From contig JBBELK010000624.1 of assembly GCA_037783545.1 (NCBI GenBank), positions 62,001-126,000 on the forward strand: a stretch of 64,000 nt of DNA. The letters are read 5' to 3'. The stretch is from Henricia sp. BOLD:AAB3569. Taxonomy: Eukaryota > Echinodermata > Asteroidea > Spinulosida > Echinasteridae. The notes below the pieces were generated by a model that did not search any database, was not told where the DNA came from, and worked only from the letters and a program-made list of their open reading frames with translations. Position 1 is the first letter of the stretch, and every line of letters starts with the position of its first letter. The translations under genes were made by a program, and so were the position numbers. Positions 12,052-22,800 of the stretch are shown piece by piece.

Positions 12052-12802
12052 CTGTCGGCATAACATTGAGATAAAAAGAGGAAAATGTTTTCGGAAGAAA
12101 GACAATTTAATTATTGCAAACCACAGGCTTTCCTGGCCGATTTCCATGTATTAATTCTATTTGACACTGCAAATACTCAATTTCGCATGAATTCTCCAAA
12201 TTTCAATTTCAAGTACATATAGATACATTTTGTTATTTGTTGAAACATCTGCACAATTTGCTGCCACAGTCACTTAATTAAAAAAAAAAAAGCACCTTAC
12301 ACCCCTGTCACTTACGTCGCATGATATTTTTCATCGTACTAAATTCTTGGGCCACGATGTTGGGGTGCGCTCTTACGATGCTAAAATCATTGTGGGATTG
12401 CGCGTTACTAAAAAGGTTTTCCTTGTATAGATAATTTTCAGTTGTTCTGCTTTTTGTTAGTTTTTTGCTGGGAAAAGATGCAAAATTGACAGTTGTTGGG
12501 TACAACAGATGAGCAACTAATAGTAAATTTAATTTTTATTAGTAGATGTGTGCAACCGTGGGCTACATGATGTAAGCCTACATTGAGTATGAATAGAAGT
12601 TGCTTTGCTAAATGTGTATTGTAGTTGAGCCACCGACCTTACAGGAATCAGCAGATAAAAGTACAGGGGTAATTAGAGAGAGTACTAGAGAAGTACGGGG
12701 AAAGCACCGTCAAATTAACGGTAAAACTACGCACAACCGTAAATTACGGATAACATTAAACCGGCTCACACCTTATCGTCCGAAAATTGACCTGCTCCTT
12801 AC
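12052..12802. other. Intron 7 of the receptor gene
   Basis: About 750 bases, the shortest intron seen. Includes short palindromes CCGTCAAATTAACGG and CCGTAAATTACGG near 12708-12750. No mobile element recognised. Confidence 0.5.
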
Positions 12803-13084
12803 CGTAAATTGACGCAGTTGTTTACTGTACTTATTAAACACCCTTTTGTAACCGGTCTGGTCCGGTAAATCGAGTTTCATAAACCTCTCCAAAAGGACCG
12901 CCGCCATTTCTGTGTCCGAGTAAGGTAAAGTCGTGTAGCGCCTCGGAGGGTCGAGTCGCGCCAGTTTCTCCATGGAGCGATTCAGCGCCATCGCCATGGT
13001 GATGAGAACATCGTACGATTCGATGTGCTCAAGTCTGTCAACTCCTCCCGGTCCAGGAGACCACGATGAATTGTAGTTGGTCCT
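12803..13084 (-). CDS. GABA-B-receptor-like gene, exon 7 (3' boundary uncertain)
   Basis: Up to 94 codons. SYDVLITMAMALNRSMEKL aligns with GABBR2-type YDGVWVIAKTLQRAMETL, and LPYSDTEMAAVLLERFM with FNYTDHTLGRIILNAM. The 5' boundary (CCAG before AGG) is the phase-0 option; the better-looking AG ten bases upstream gives a stop in the required frame. At the 3' end the strong donor GTAAGG (G at 12802) keeps phase 0 but adds about 16 residues with no counterpart in the family. A weak GTGTTT donor (exon end 12842) would give an almost gapless fit. RNA evidence is needed to choose. Confidence 0.75.
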
Positions 13085-13189
13085 CTGGCGGTTTCTAAAA
13101 TAACGATTAAAAGGCAGGCACTGCAGTAACTTCGCATTAACAACGATAAATATACTAGTCTACTCGTAATTGATATCTATCTGAGTGAT

Positions 13190-13467
13190 ACTCATGGCAC
13201 TTAACAACCATCATTCCTATGCTCAATTGGGCACCAACTCCTGGGGAGTATGCAGCACCGGCAGCCTGCTCACACACACCCCCCTGTGGCTGTTGGCAGA
13301 GGGCGTGCAACCCCCCCATTTATTCCTGGGTGGAGAGAGGCAACGTATGACAAAGGGCCTTGTCAAAGGGCACACGCACATTGGACGCGGCGGGGAATCG
13401 AACCCACGATCGTAAAATTAGGCACGGCGTTGAGTTCAATGCGCCAAACCATTCGGCCATGGTACGT
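13190..13467 (-). mobile_element. tRNA-derived SINE
   Basis: Read on the minus strand, an A-box-like TGGCCGAATGGTTTGGCGC is followed about 45 bases on by a B box GGTTCGATTCC, then the block GTGCCCTTTGACAAGGCCC that also occurs in the SINE at 23301-23442. This is the layout of a tRNA-headed SINE. The 3' limit is approximate, no clear tail was found. It lies in intron 6. Confidence 0.65.
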
Positions 13468-13674
13468 ACTCTATGAGCGCCTACCGAGCCTGAAACATGA
13501 CGATGATACGGTTTATTTGTGTGTTTTCCTGTTTGTTGCCACGTACCCAGAGACTCTCATACAGTTGTACGCATGTAAACAGAACGTGAGGTAATTATGC
13601 TTTATAGGGCTCTTGGCTCCACAAGTACATTATACAGCCACCACCACGCATTAATTAAACGACCCTGAACCAGT

Positions 13675-14223
13675 CTATAGCCATGTTCAGACGGTCACTA
13701 CCTTCCAAAGTAAAGTTAACAACGACAGTCCCACCAACAACGACGCGTGTCCACACGGTGCTTTAACAACGACGCGCAAGCATGCACACGGCCCTTATTG
13801 AGCTCGTGCCAATGACGTCATTTTGGGAGTAAAACAATGCCGCGTCGTTGTGGAAGCAATATGCGTGCGCGTTGTGTGTGTCCATAGCGTGCGTAACGCG
13901 CAATGCTAAGGCTCCCATTGGTGAACTAAACCGCGTTACGCCCACCAGAGACACACACAACGCGCACGCACATTGCTTCCACAATGACTCAGCATTATTT
14001 GACTCCCAAAATGGCATATTCGCACGTGTTCGAAAGGGGTCAATACCAATGGTGCGCGCTCGTAAGTAGCGCGCTATGCATAAGATTTCTCGTTGTTAAA
14101 TCGTCGTTGTTATCTTGTAAGTAAGTGCGTCCACACGGTCACTACTTACGAGCTTACTCACGAGTGCCCACTAACAACGACTTAACTTTAAGTTAACAAC
14201 CATCGTCTGAACGCACTTTATAG
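13675..14223. mobile_element. Nested palindromic MITE (family E, copy 1)
   Basis: Ends CTATAGCCATGTTCAGACG and the mirror of CTATAAAGTGCGTTCAGACG. Inner arms repeat CCACACGGTCACTAC and TTAACAACGAC motifs. A second, central palindrome pairs 13852-13885 with 13952-13985 (GCGTGCGCGTTGTGTGTGTC). Related to 20147-20435. No coding capacity. Confidence 0.72.
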
Positions 14224-14654
14224 CTTAAGTCGTTTTGGACCACAATGATGGCATGTTCGGCAGCATGCAGACACACATGTACATGTACATGTAAGTCCTG
14301 ATAATTTTATAAAACGAACAGAAGTGGTCTTTCGATTGCACATGTTTAGCCAATACAACATTTTAATGATTTTTGCGTCATTACTGTACTTGAGGCGCAC
14401 GTTGCAAGTTGCGGCATTTCGTCAGCACTGATAGCAATCCCCTTGCACCTTAAGCCGACCTCATAGGTGGTTTTTGCCACGAACTTCCCACAACATGGTT
14501 TTTTCTTTTCTTCAGATTACCTGAGGCTATGTATAGACTCTACAGACAGTATCCGGTAATATCAACAGATCCTGCAGGAAAACTGCAGCAAAAATCGCAC
14601 ATTGGACCGGCTTTATACCAAAAGAATATCCTCAACAAAGGCAACCACACTTAC

Positions 14655-14846
14655 GATATCGTTGTACTGGATTTGCTTGACGTCATCCACGGAACGCCAG
14701 GCAGGCACGGAGAGGTGATACTGCAGGGCCTCCTCTAGCTGATCGGCCGTACACTCCCCATTGCCAACCTGTTCCCACCATCTCTCGGGGTACCAACCAA
14801 CCACGATCCACACGTACTTGGCACCGAACATTTCAAATTGATAAAT
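14655..14846 (-). CDS. GABA-B-receptor-like gene, exon 6
   Basis: 64 codons, phase 0 to phase 0, acceptor TTGCTTCAG, donor GTAAGT. MFGAKYVWIVVGWYPERWWE is the clearest family signature in the window (mammals: MYGPKYVWFLIGWYADNWF), followed by ECTADQLEEALQYHLS (mammals: NCTVDEMTEAVEGHIT). The tyrosine of GWY, a ligand-contact position in GABBR1, is kept. Intron 5 upstream is about 14 kb and almost wholly repetitive. Confidence 0.92.
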
Positions 14847-15128
14847 CTGAAGCAAACAAGGAGATTGGGATCACGGGGAAATTGTAATATACACAACTCA
14901 ATCTTCAGTGTAGCTGACACCATTTTCAGAGAGTCAAGTGAGTTAGATGCAAAACGTATAACAAAACTTGGGTATGGAGGTGAACGTTACAAAACAGTTA
15001 CATTCTCCTGTTCTTCAAGCATATAAAAATGGCCCCCGCCCCACCCCACTTTGCAAAGTCTGGCGACGTCACTGCGCGAATGGGGTTATCGAATTGATTA
15101 TTATATTGGGCGTTGAAGTAAATACACT

Positions 15129-15779
15129 CGGCAAAAGAAGTTCTTGGACACTTGTAAAAGTTCAAACAATTTTTAAAAATAATTCATAAAAAGCACATTA
15201 TTGTATATCAATATGACCACACAATAGTTCTCTACCAGCATGATATGGAGTTAACGCGTGAGCAATCATGCATGGCTGGTTACACGCATTAAACGATAGC
15301 AAGTACAGTAACAGAAAATTGCAAGAAATGGAGCATTCAGTTATTCAATTGTGAAACAGTTTATGTGGCATAATGATCCATTGAAAGAAAAAAGCAGTAT
15401 GTTTCTTTGCTGGGGGTTCATTATTGAACAAATCCCGTGCACATTGTCAAGTCAAAATTAAATGCCATTTTGAAAAGAAGAGGAAATTATCCATCTTGGA
15501 TGCATCATTATTCCACTGGAATTGTTAACAAAATTTAGGCCTGCAGGATGGACATGATTATTAGCATTTGAATGCTCCATTTCTTGCAATTCTCTGTTAC
15601 TGTACTTGCTATTGTTCAATGCGTGTAACCAGCCATGCATGATTGCTCACGCGTTAACTCCATATCATGCTGGTAGAGAACTATTGTGTGGTCATATTGA
15701 TATACAATAATGTGCTTTTTATGAATTATTTTTAAAAATTATTTGAACTTTTACCAGTGTCCAAGAACTTCTTTTGCCG
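15129..15779. mobile_element. Young foldback element with 210-bp arms
   Basis: Arms 15129-15338 and 15570-15779 are equal in length, gapless and differ at five positions by my reading (about 97.6 percent identity). Loop of about 230 bases has no ORF of note. Outer limits may extend slightly. Lies in intron 5, about 280 bases upstream of exon 6 in the gene's direction. Confidence 0.85.
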
Positions 15780-15839
15780 TGTGTATGATCGAGTAGGGTC
15801 GAATATTTACACCAAGCGGCGTTAAGAGGACTGGAGTTC

Positions 15840-16599
15840 GAGCAGCGATTATATGGTCAGCTTTTGCTTAACTAGAGTTCCTTCAACGACGATAATTATA
15901 AGTCTGGTCAATTTACGGGAAAATTGTGCTTGACCTAGAACTAATTGCAATAGAATGCATTCCAACACTGGCTAGTGTATAAACAAATCACTCATTAACA
16001 TACTGAAAATGTAATATTTTCTAATGAGTGGAAATGTGATTTTTTTTTGTGGCTAATTCGCAGTAAGTTTTGTAAGTTTTTTAAAAACATTACACTGAGG
16101 GCGCTATTTCGTCTGTTACATATCAGGAATATCAGTTACATTATGTAACATTTGTCGGGAGACACGACTACTCGTAGCAGACGAAATATTCCCGTCGTCT
16201 GTTATTTAAAGATGAGGCATTATGAACGAGACAGACATGTTTTTTCACATTTCTGGGATTTTGTTTAGTTAATGGTCAAACAATTCCCTGTTCGTTATTC
16301 CTTCTTGTAAATTGGTTTGTAATAATTGTGTGGACAAAATAGCACAGTGTTGTATGGAAAATGTTGTTTCGTATGTTTATTTTATATCATTGTCAATTTC
16401 AATTTGTTTTGAATTTTTTTTATTTCCCAGTCATTGGCCGTGAATACGCGTTTAGAATGAATGACCGACTTGACTTTGCTTGGCCACTAAGTGACCGCAG
16501 CGGCCAACTCCCTGAAAAAAATGTCTTTGGGTCACTTAATCTGAATAAGTGTCAGTTGTAAACTCTACCCGCTTCTAAAATTTTGAAGGATTATTTGCC
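15840..16599. other. No gene seen
   Basis: AT-rich intron 5 sequence. An ORF at 16361-16561 has no recognisable domain. Confidence 0.4.
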
Positions 16600-16690
16600 A
16601 ACTCCTACCCATTGCAAATTTAACCAACCACGTATTAAAATTTAACAAACCTGGGTTGGTTAAGGTTTTAAGAGTGAGGGACTGTTAATA
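16600..16690. repeat. Fragment of the TTAACC foldback family
   Basis: AACCAACCACGTATTAAAAT and TTGGTTAAGGTTTTAA match 22078-22130 in the right arm of the element at 20666-22218. Only this part is present. Confidence 0.6.
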
Positions 16691-16762
16691 TCGAGAATCG
16701 GATGGCCACGGTCAAACATAGATTTGTTTTCATATACTTTCATATTTGACGGACCTTTGCCC

Positions 16763-17640
16763 CAAACTAACAAATTTGGTAAAATGTTTGAACAAAATAA
16801 CTTTGTTGCCATGGCAACAGCCAAATTACGTTTTTAGGCTAGTTTTGCAATTTTTTCACTTTTTGGAGAGTGAAATTTGCATATTTTCAAAACTGCTTCA
16901 CCATTAAACAAGATATAGAAAATTATTTTCTTTAACAGTTGTGGATAGGTGGGTCCTTGGAGGCTGCACTGCATGTATTAAAATAATCACCAGGTATTTG
17001 GGTGGGTTATACCATTTATTTCAAATAGGGGTGTTTTTTTTACTTGAAAAGTATGAAAATATACCATTGTTTGACAGCTCATAACCCATATGGTAGTGCT
17101 CCAATTTGAACATCGGCCACATATTGTTAAGATGAGACATTGGTCTTGTGGAATATAAAAAGAATAGCTGGGGGAAAATATTTTATTTTTCGCAGTGTTG
17201 CCAGACATTTCCCCATTTTTTTCAAATGTTGGTGGAAGGCTAAGTAGAATAGGCGACATTTCAAAAAGGTGGCAGAAAGAGGATTTTTTTAGTAGAAGGT
17301 TGAAACATGTTTATTTGACCTAATTTTGTGGTGGTGAATCCACAAATGATGGTTACGAAGCTGTATTTTACGTTAAAGGGGTATTTTTTGCAAAAAAGTA
17401 TAAAAATTAGTTGAAAAACAAGGCTTTGTTTTTACAGAAAAACCCTTTTCCTCAAATAGCACATGGTAACATGCCACTCTTACTTAATTTGGGGTGGTGA
17501 ATCCAAAAATAGCGGTGTCCAAGATGTATTTTGAGGGCAAAGGTTCTTTTGGGGAAACAAAATCTAAATGTTATAATTAAAAACATTTTAAAATCGTGTT
17601 GCAGTAAAAACAACAACAAATGTACAGTGATCATCGTTGT
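16763..17640 (+). repeat. Dispersed repeat family H, copy 1
   Basis: 16763-17262 matches 22801-23298 along its length (GTTGCCATGGCAACAGCC, AACAAGATATAGAAAAT, GGTGGGTCCTTGGAG). The rest contains diverged internal copies of a unit with GGTGAATCCA..ATG, TGTATTTT..GTTAAAGG and ACATGGTAACATGCCACTCTT, also present three times in copy 2. Element class unknown. Confidence 0.75.
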
Positions 17641-17666
17641 TTTCTTAATCCATCATGGCGGACTTA

Positions 17667-17715
17667 CACTGCAAAAACTGTGGTGTTAAATTAACACCAG
17701 TGGTGTTGTCTTATA
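17667..17715. mobile_element. Left arm of a TGGTGTTAA MITE, interrupted by a Tc1 element
   Basis: CACTGCAAAAACTGTGGTGT, preceded by TA, matches the left arm of the complete element at 36075-36293, including TGGTGTTGTCTTATA. The match stops at the TA where the Tc1-like terminus at 17718 begins. Confidence 0.75.
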
Positions 17716-17717
17716 TA

Positions 17718-18656
17718 CACTCAAGGAAAAAGAAACGCACCACGTAAAATGTAAAGGAAATAGGACCGGCATTGTAAAAATGGTACATGTTCTAGATTTT
17801 GAGCAATTTAGAGATAAACGTCGATCTTTATTTATCTCGTTACGGCTGAGTGATTTGGGTGAGTTCCAAAAGCTGTGTTTTTGCATTATATGCTAATGGT
17901 CACACATAAGAGAATCCTAGAGATGAGTTTGACCACTCCGGTCCTGAACACAACCCTTGCCTATAAAAAGACACCAAAATGATGCCAAAACACTTGTTAT
18001 CCATGATGATGCAACGACTGTCACAACCTGAGAGAGACCGAGCCATTGGCATGCTCCAAGCCGGAAGGAACCGACGGGCAGTGGCCAGGTTGTTCGGGGT
18101 CCACCACTCGACTGTTGTGCGTCTTGAACAGCGCTACAACACTACTGGCACCTCCGCGGATCGTCGCCGAGCTGGCAGGCCGCGGGTCACGACCGCTGCA
18201 CAAGACCGCGCCAATCGGCTGTCACACCTCCGTTACAGGTTCCAGCCCGCTACACGCACTGCCGCTGAGACCATAGGGACACACCACAGGCCAGTGAGTG
18301 CAAGAACCATTAGGAATCGTCTCCGGGCCGACGGGATCAGACCATATCGACCATACGTGGGCTCAGTGCTGACACGCCGACATCGCCAGGCTCGGGTCCA
18401 GTGGTGCACAGCACACCGCCGCTGGACATTGCAGAGATGGTCGCAGGTGGTCTTCAGTGACGAAAAGAGGTTCAAGTGCTTCAGGGTCGATGGCAGGGAG
18501 CGGGTGTACAGGAGACGCCACGAGCGTTACGCCGACGCTTGTGTCCGCCAAGTCAACTGGTGGGGTGGCCCAAGCGTGATGATTTGGGCTGGCATATCGG
18601 CCAATCAACGCACTGACTTGGTTTTCATCGAAAGAAACCTCAATGCTGCCCGTAAC
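17718..18656 (+). mobile_element. 5' half of a Tc1-like DD34E transposon
   Basis: Terminus CACTCAAGGAAAAAGAAACG preceded by TA, then a 5' leader and the first two thirds of a Tc1 transposase. Homology stops at about 18656, where family members continue into YRDE. Nothing of the 3' part follows. A 3' half with the same terminus is at 25966-26540 on the other strand. Confidence 0.9.
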
Positions 18657-18671
18657 TCAGAGAGTTTATGA
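17979..18671 (+). pseudogene. Tc1-family transposase, N-terminal and first catalytic part
   Basis: 230-codon ORF. Residues about 13-55 form the first paired-type helix-turn-helix (LSQPERDRAIGMLQAG... RLFGVHHSTVVRL), GRPRV at 66-70 is the AT-hook-like linker, about 90-125 the second HTH, and VVFSDEKRF (Asp 161) the first catalytic Asp. It ends after LVFIERNLNAAR, before the second Asp and the Glu, so it cannot be active. Sequence before the break is undamaged. Confidence 0.92.
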
Positions 18672-19254
18672 ATAGCGCTAATTACTAACTTAGCACTTTT
18701 ACACAGCACGGTAAATCCATGTGTTTTATAATTTTTACTATAGCAATTAGCTGGGATTATTTTACTTTCTTGGCTTCAATAATTTGTGTTTGAAACTGAC
18801 CGCAATCACGTCCAACCGAAAACGGTTATCAATTAGCCTTTTAAAAGTGTGGCGGAACAAAAGGGGAGGGCGCTATTTTATTTTAATAGGTATGATTGTT
18901 TTTTGATAATCGTATTTCTTTCCAAAAACGTGTTTGTGTACGTGGCCTCGTCAACCCAAGCGATATTTGGGAAGCTATTAGGGGAGAATGCCACAATCTA
19001 ACTGCTGATAGAGTTGTGCGCCTTGGCCAGGCTGCCGGCCTATAGTAAATCGGCAGCCCAGAGAGTTTTGGTTAAACGAACGCTGGGGACCCCGAAAGGG
19101 GGCAAAAAATAGCGCTGGGTCAAACATTCGAGGTACCACATGAAACTAAATTTAGATGATAGAGCACATCACACAGAGTACGGAATGGCCCTCGCCAGAC
19201 GAATTTTCTGCTGCAAAAGTTCCGCCAGACGCCCGCCAAAATTTCGCTACTTGG
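18672..19254. other. No gene seen
   Basis: Unremarkable AT-rich stretch following the broken Tc1 element. I found no match to the missing transposase portion. Confidence 0.4.
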
Positions 19255-19440
19255 CAACAAATTATCTCACCAAGTCGACGTATTGATTTCAGGAAGGCGA
19301 CTTGACGAAATAAATATCTCGCCAAGTCGACTTATTAAATCTAGGATGTCGACTTGGCAACATAAATTATCTCGCTGGGTTGACTTAGCATCTCGCCAAG
19401 TCGTCATAATCCACGTTATAAGTCAACTTGGTTAGACAAA
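19255..19440 (+). repeat. Irregular short repeat around CAAGTCGACTT
   Basis: At least five copies of CTCRCCAAGTCGACT or its mirror CGACTTGGC within 180 bases, in both orientations. No surrounding element recognised. Confidence 0.6.
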
Positions 19441-19790
19441 GGATGGCACTCACAGAGCGCCGTACTTTTGCTTTGAAAGTGAAAGTGGAAAAAAATGGGA
19501 ACACCACTCGACATATGTCAGATAGTATACGCGAACAAATAGACGTTGCCGGTCGTGAGAACAAATAGACTTACAAAGAAGAAGGCGGTTGCATATGCAT
19601 TAGTATTCGCCTTGCGTACATTTCGGATCGTGACAATGTCAGGGTACGAGGACACTAATGTGTAACATCTCGGGTTGGTTAATATAGTATTTCAGAGACA
19701 CCTTGCGGTTCAAGAAGCATTGTGGTACTCCAAATGCCGACATGCGCAGTGGTGCAGATCTGTGCACGTACTGGAACGTACACTATAAGT

Positions 19791-20655
19791 CTTAATTAGG
19801 GATTAAAAGTAGGTCTGTCCAGTCTTAAACATACGTTTAAAACCGGCTAGGGTCCTGAGCGCTGATAATGGCCCTCGCCTGGCGGCTTGGGCCATTATCA
19901 GCGCCCATGCCCCTAGCCGGTTTTAAACGGATTGTTTAAGACGGGCCGAACCTACTTTTAATCCCATTCATAAAAACATTTTTGTGTAAATCAGTAAAAC
20001 TCACCAAAATTAGCATGAATTCACTTTCTACCGCGTTCGTATGAACTGCTGCTGTGCGTCGAATTTTTGTTGTTCGATCGCGCGCGTTACACATAATACA
20101 AGCGTGTTGTCCGCGCACGCACACATACGACCGGGTACTTGTCACAAGGTGCGTTCAGACGATCGTTGTTAACTTACAATGCAGTCGTTGGTAGTGGGCA
20201 CTCGTGAGTAAGCTCGTAAGTAGTGACCGTGTGGACGCACTTACTTACAAGTTACCAACTACTTACCCACGAGAAATATTATGAGTAGCGCGCTACTTAC
20301 GAGCGCGCACCGTTGGTATATAGGCCGTGTGCATGCTTGCGCGTGGTTGTTAAAGCACCGTGTGGACACGCGTCGTTGGTAGTGGGACTGTCGTTGTTAT
20401 AACTTTACCTTCGAAGGTAGTGCACGTCTGAACATGACTTCAGCCAGCGCACGTCCACACTTTGCTTTCGGGAGCGTACGGTTTGCATGTGCGTGTGCGT
20501 GTTCCATACGCGCTGACCAGGGCGAGGGCGCGGCTGTGAGCCAGGCTCAAAAGTGTTTAAGACTGACTGGGCATGTGTCGCTCGTTTAAAAATGCCCACG
20601 TGATGTGCTATCAGCCAATAGGGATGCGTAAACTGTCTAAGGTATTTATGAATGG
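19791..20655. mobile_element. Repeat family F, copy 1, carrying a nested MITE
   Basis: Left end TTAATTAGGGATTAAAAGTA and an inner palindrome (AAACCGGCTAGGG ... CCCTAGCCGGTTT). Matches 52115-52650 in inverse orientation over both ends. Interrupted by the family E MITE at 20147-20435, which copy 2 lacks. Confidence 0.72.
20147..20435. mobile_element. Family E MITE, copy 2, inside family F
   Basis: Ends GGTGCGTTCAGACG and mirror CGTCTGAACATG. Interior shares CCGTGTGGAC, CACTCGTGAGTAAGCTCGTA and GTAGTGGGACTGTCGTTGTT with 13675-14223 in reverse orientation. Confidence 0.75.
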
Positions 20656-20665
20656 AGTATAACTA

Positions 20666-22218
20666 CACTCTCAGAATGCTGGTTAAAATATCACTGGTTA
20701 AAAATCAGTTGGTTAAAAATCTCCCAATGTTGGTTAAATTCTATGAGTTGGGTAAATTTTTCTTTAACCAGGGGTTGGTTAAGAAATATTCTGCTTTCTG
20801 GTTGGGTAAACTGCGGGTTGTGTAAAATATAAGATCAGAGGGCTGTATTTTAACCAACTCTGGTTATAATATTTACCACTCGCGAAGCGATGATGGTTAA
20901 AAAAATCGCCCAACCATGTCACGTGGTGTCCAGTGAAAGCTACCATTGGTTAGTGACTCGTTTGTCTGCAAAATAGCAGCAGTGACAAAATGCCCACGCG
21001 CGCTGTGTGTACGTGTCTGTGTACATTGTACGTGTAAAACTATACTCAAACGTACGGTAGATGGCGAATGTGTTGACGTCAAATTTGCAAAATGTAGTGG
21101 TGTTTCCGAGCTGAAACAACTATTTCAAGGTAAGTTCTGCCTCGTTATTTGTCTGGGTCGATCGGTGGATGGCAACAATTGATAGGTACATTAGTTTAAT
21201 AATAGTATGAATGGATGGGTCACATATACCGCCTTTGGATCTTACTGTTAATAGTCCTTGTTTCATTGTGTTTATCCACACAGGAGGGGCTGATCGGATC
21301 GGATTTGGCATCTTGGCAGCAACTGTTACTCGACAACAACCGCGACTTACAGCAGAAGCCAAGGCCACAACCACTCATCATGCACATCACAGTTGATCTG
21401 ACTAGGCTACTGCTAAGCAAGGCTTCGGCGTGAACCACGTCTTCTTGATCAAAGCTGCATTTTGACCACTTTTTCGACACAGAACGAACTTCCCGTAGTA
21501 ATATAATGGCAACTCGGAAAGTTTGCAAGTGTTATTTCCCAATCTGAATTTAACAATTGTTTTTCCTGTGTAAACCACAAAAATAAAAAATACGCTCTTT
21601 TCTGACTTTATATAGTGCAGCTGAGCTAAACGTCACACAAGCAATCTCGAACTCATTGTTAACACAGTGTGATGTGAAACATTTAAATATGAACATGTTT
21701 GAAGGAAGCTAAACTCTTTCATTTAGAAAATACCAGTATATATTTGGCCTACACCTGCTGCTAAAGTATATACATGTACATCAAATATACATCCCCCTCC
21801 CCCCAAAAAAAAATAAAAATAAACAATGTAAAACTGTCAAGTCCATCGTGTGGTGTTTGCCTTTATTTAGTGTCCTTTATACCCAAATATCTTTTTTTTT
21901 TACTTTTAACATAATAAATAAACCAACTGTTGGTAAAATATTGCCCAATTGTGAACAGCATTTCAGTAAAATGCCCAACCATTCGGGTATAACCAACTGC
22001 ATGGTTAAAATTTGCCCAACTCGCCATTAACCAACAGATTGGTTAAAATAAAATTAACCAATAATTGGTTAAAATGTTTAACCAACCACGTATTAAAATG
22101 TAACCAACCTTGGTTGGTTAATGTTTTAACCAACTGTTGGGATGTTCACCTGGTAATACATGGTTGGTTAAAATTTTAACCAAGTTGGTTAAAAATTTTA
22201 ACCAACGTTCTGAGAGTG
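20666..22218. mobile_element. TTAACC foldback element with TA-flanked CACTCTCAGAA ends
   Basis: Terminal repeats CACTCTCAGAATGCTGGTTA (left) and the mirror of CACTCTCAGAACGTTGGTTA, both flanked by TA, as in Tc1/mariner-type insertions. Each end carries about ten copies of GGTTAAAAT or its mirror. The 900-base middle holds non-repetitive sequence including an ORF at 21215-21433. No transposase. Confidence 0.78.
21215..21433 (+). CDS. Hypothetical small secreted-type ORF inside a foldback element
   Basis: 72 codons with ATG. Residues about 6-21 are hydrophobic (LWILLLIVLVSLCL) and end at STQEG, like a signal peptide, followed by a short polar tail without cysteines. A splice-acceptor-like CCACACAG lies just before the GAG codon, so it could also be a captured exon (EGLIGSDLASWQQLLLDNN). 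I know no family. A second frame over the same bases is also open, so chance is quite possible. Confidence 0.25.
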   Translation: MGHIYRLWILLLIVLVSLCLSTQEGLIGSDLASWQQLLLDNNRDLQQKPRPQPLIMHITVDLTRLLLSKASA

Positions 22219-22339
22219 TAGTGTATATTCATTACATATTTCCATGTGCATTTTACTACCTATAGTATACAGCATTTACATCCCTATAACACCATAAATA
22301 TAAAAAGGAACTCCATATTCAATTAACAACTGAAAAATC

Positions 22340-22430
22340 CCAATCCACATGCTTATACCCAGCGGGATTCGAGCCAGGGCCTCACAGGTGCAATTAACAA
22401 CGTCTGCACTGAACAACATTTGCATGTTTC
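22340..22430 (-). repeat. tRNA-like SINE remnant
   Basis: On the minus strand, a B-box-like GGCTCGAATCCC is preceded by CCTGTGAGGCCCT. No A box or tail is clear. Weak evidence. Confidence 0.35.
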
Positions 22431-22800
22431 AAACATTTTCGGATAAATACGTTTCTCTTTTTTTTGTAGACATCGGGCGAAAATGATTAAAATTATAATA
22501 ATAAAAGAAAAGTCAACACAATTTTATTTGGTTACCACATTGAGTAACGTAATTTTTTTTACACAAATATGCACTCAATCACGTACAGCACATGTATACA
22601 CAAAAGTGTCTTCAATAGTTGATTTTTTGTATTATTCTTTCAGAGCGAATGGCGTCACACATTAAGCACAAATTAATTTACGGAGCACTTGACATATGCG
22701 CCAGTTGTACTGCCCACTAATATTGCAGCTAAATCATCCTTTCAATGTAACGGGAATATTATTTTTTTTGCGCTTCAATTTGATTGCAACCCATTTATTA

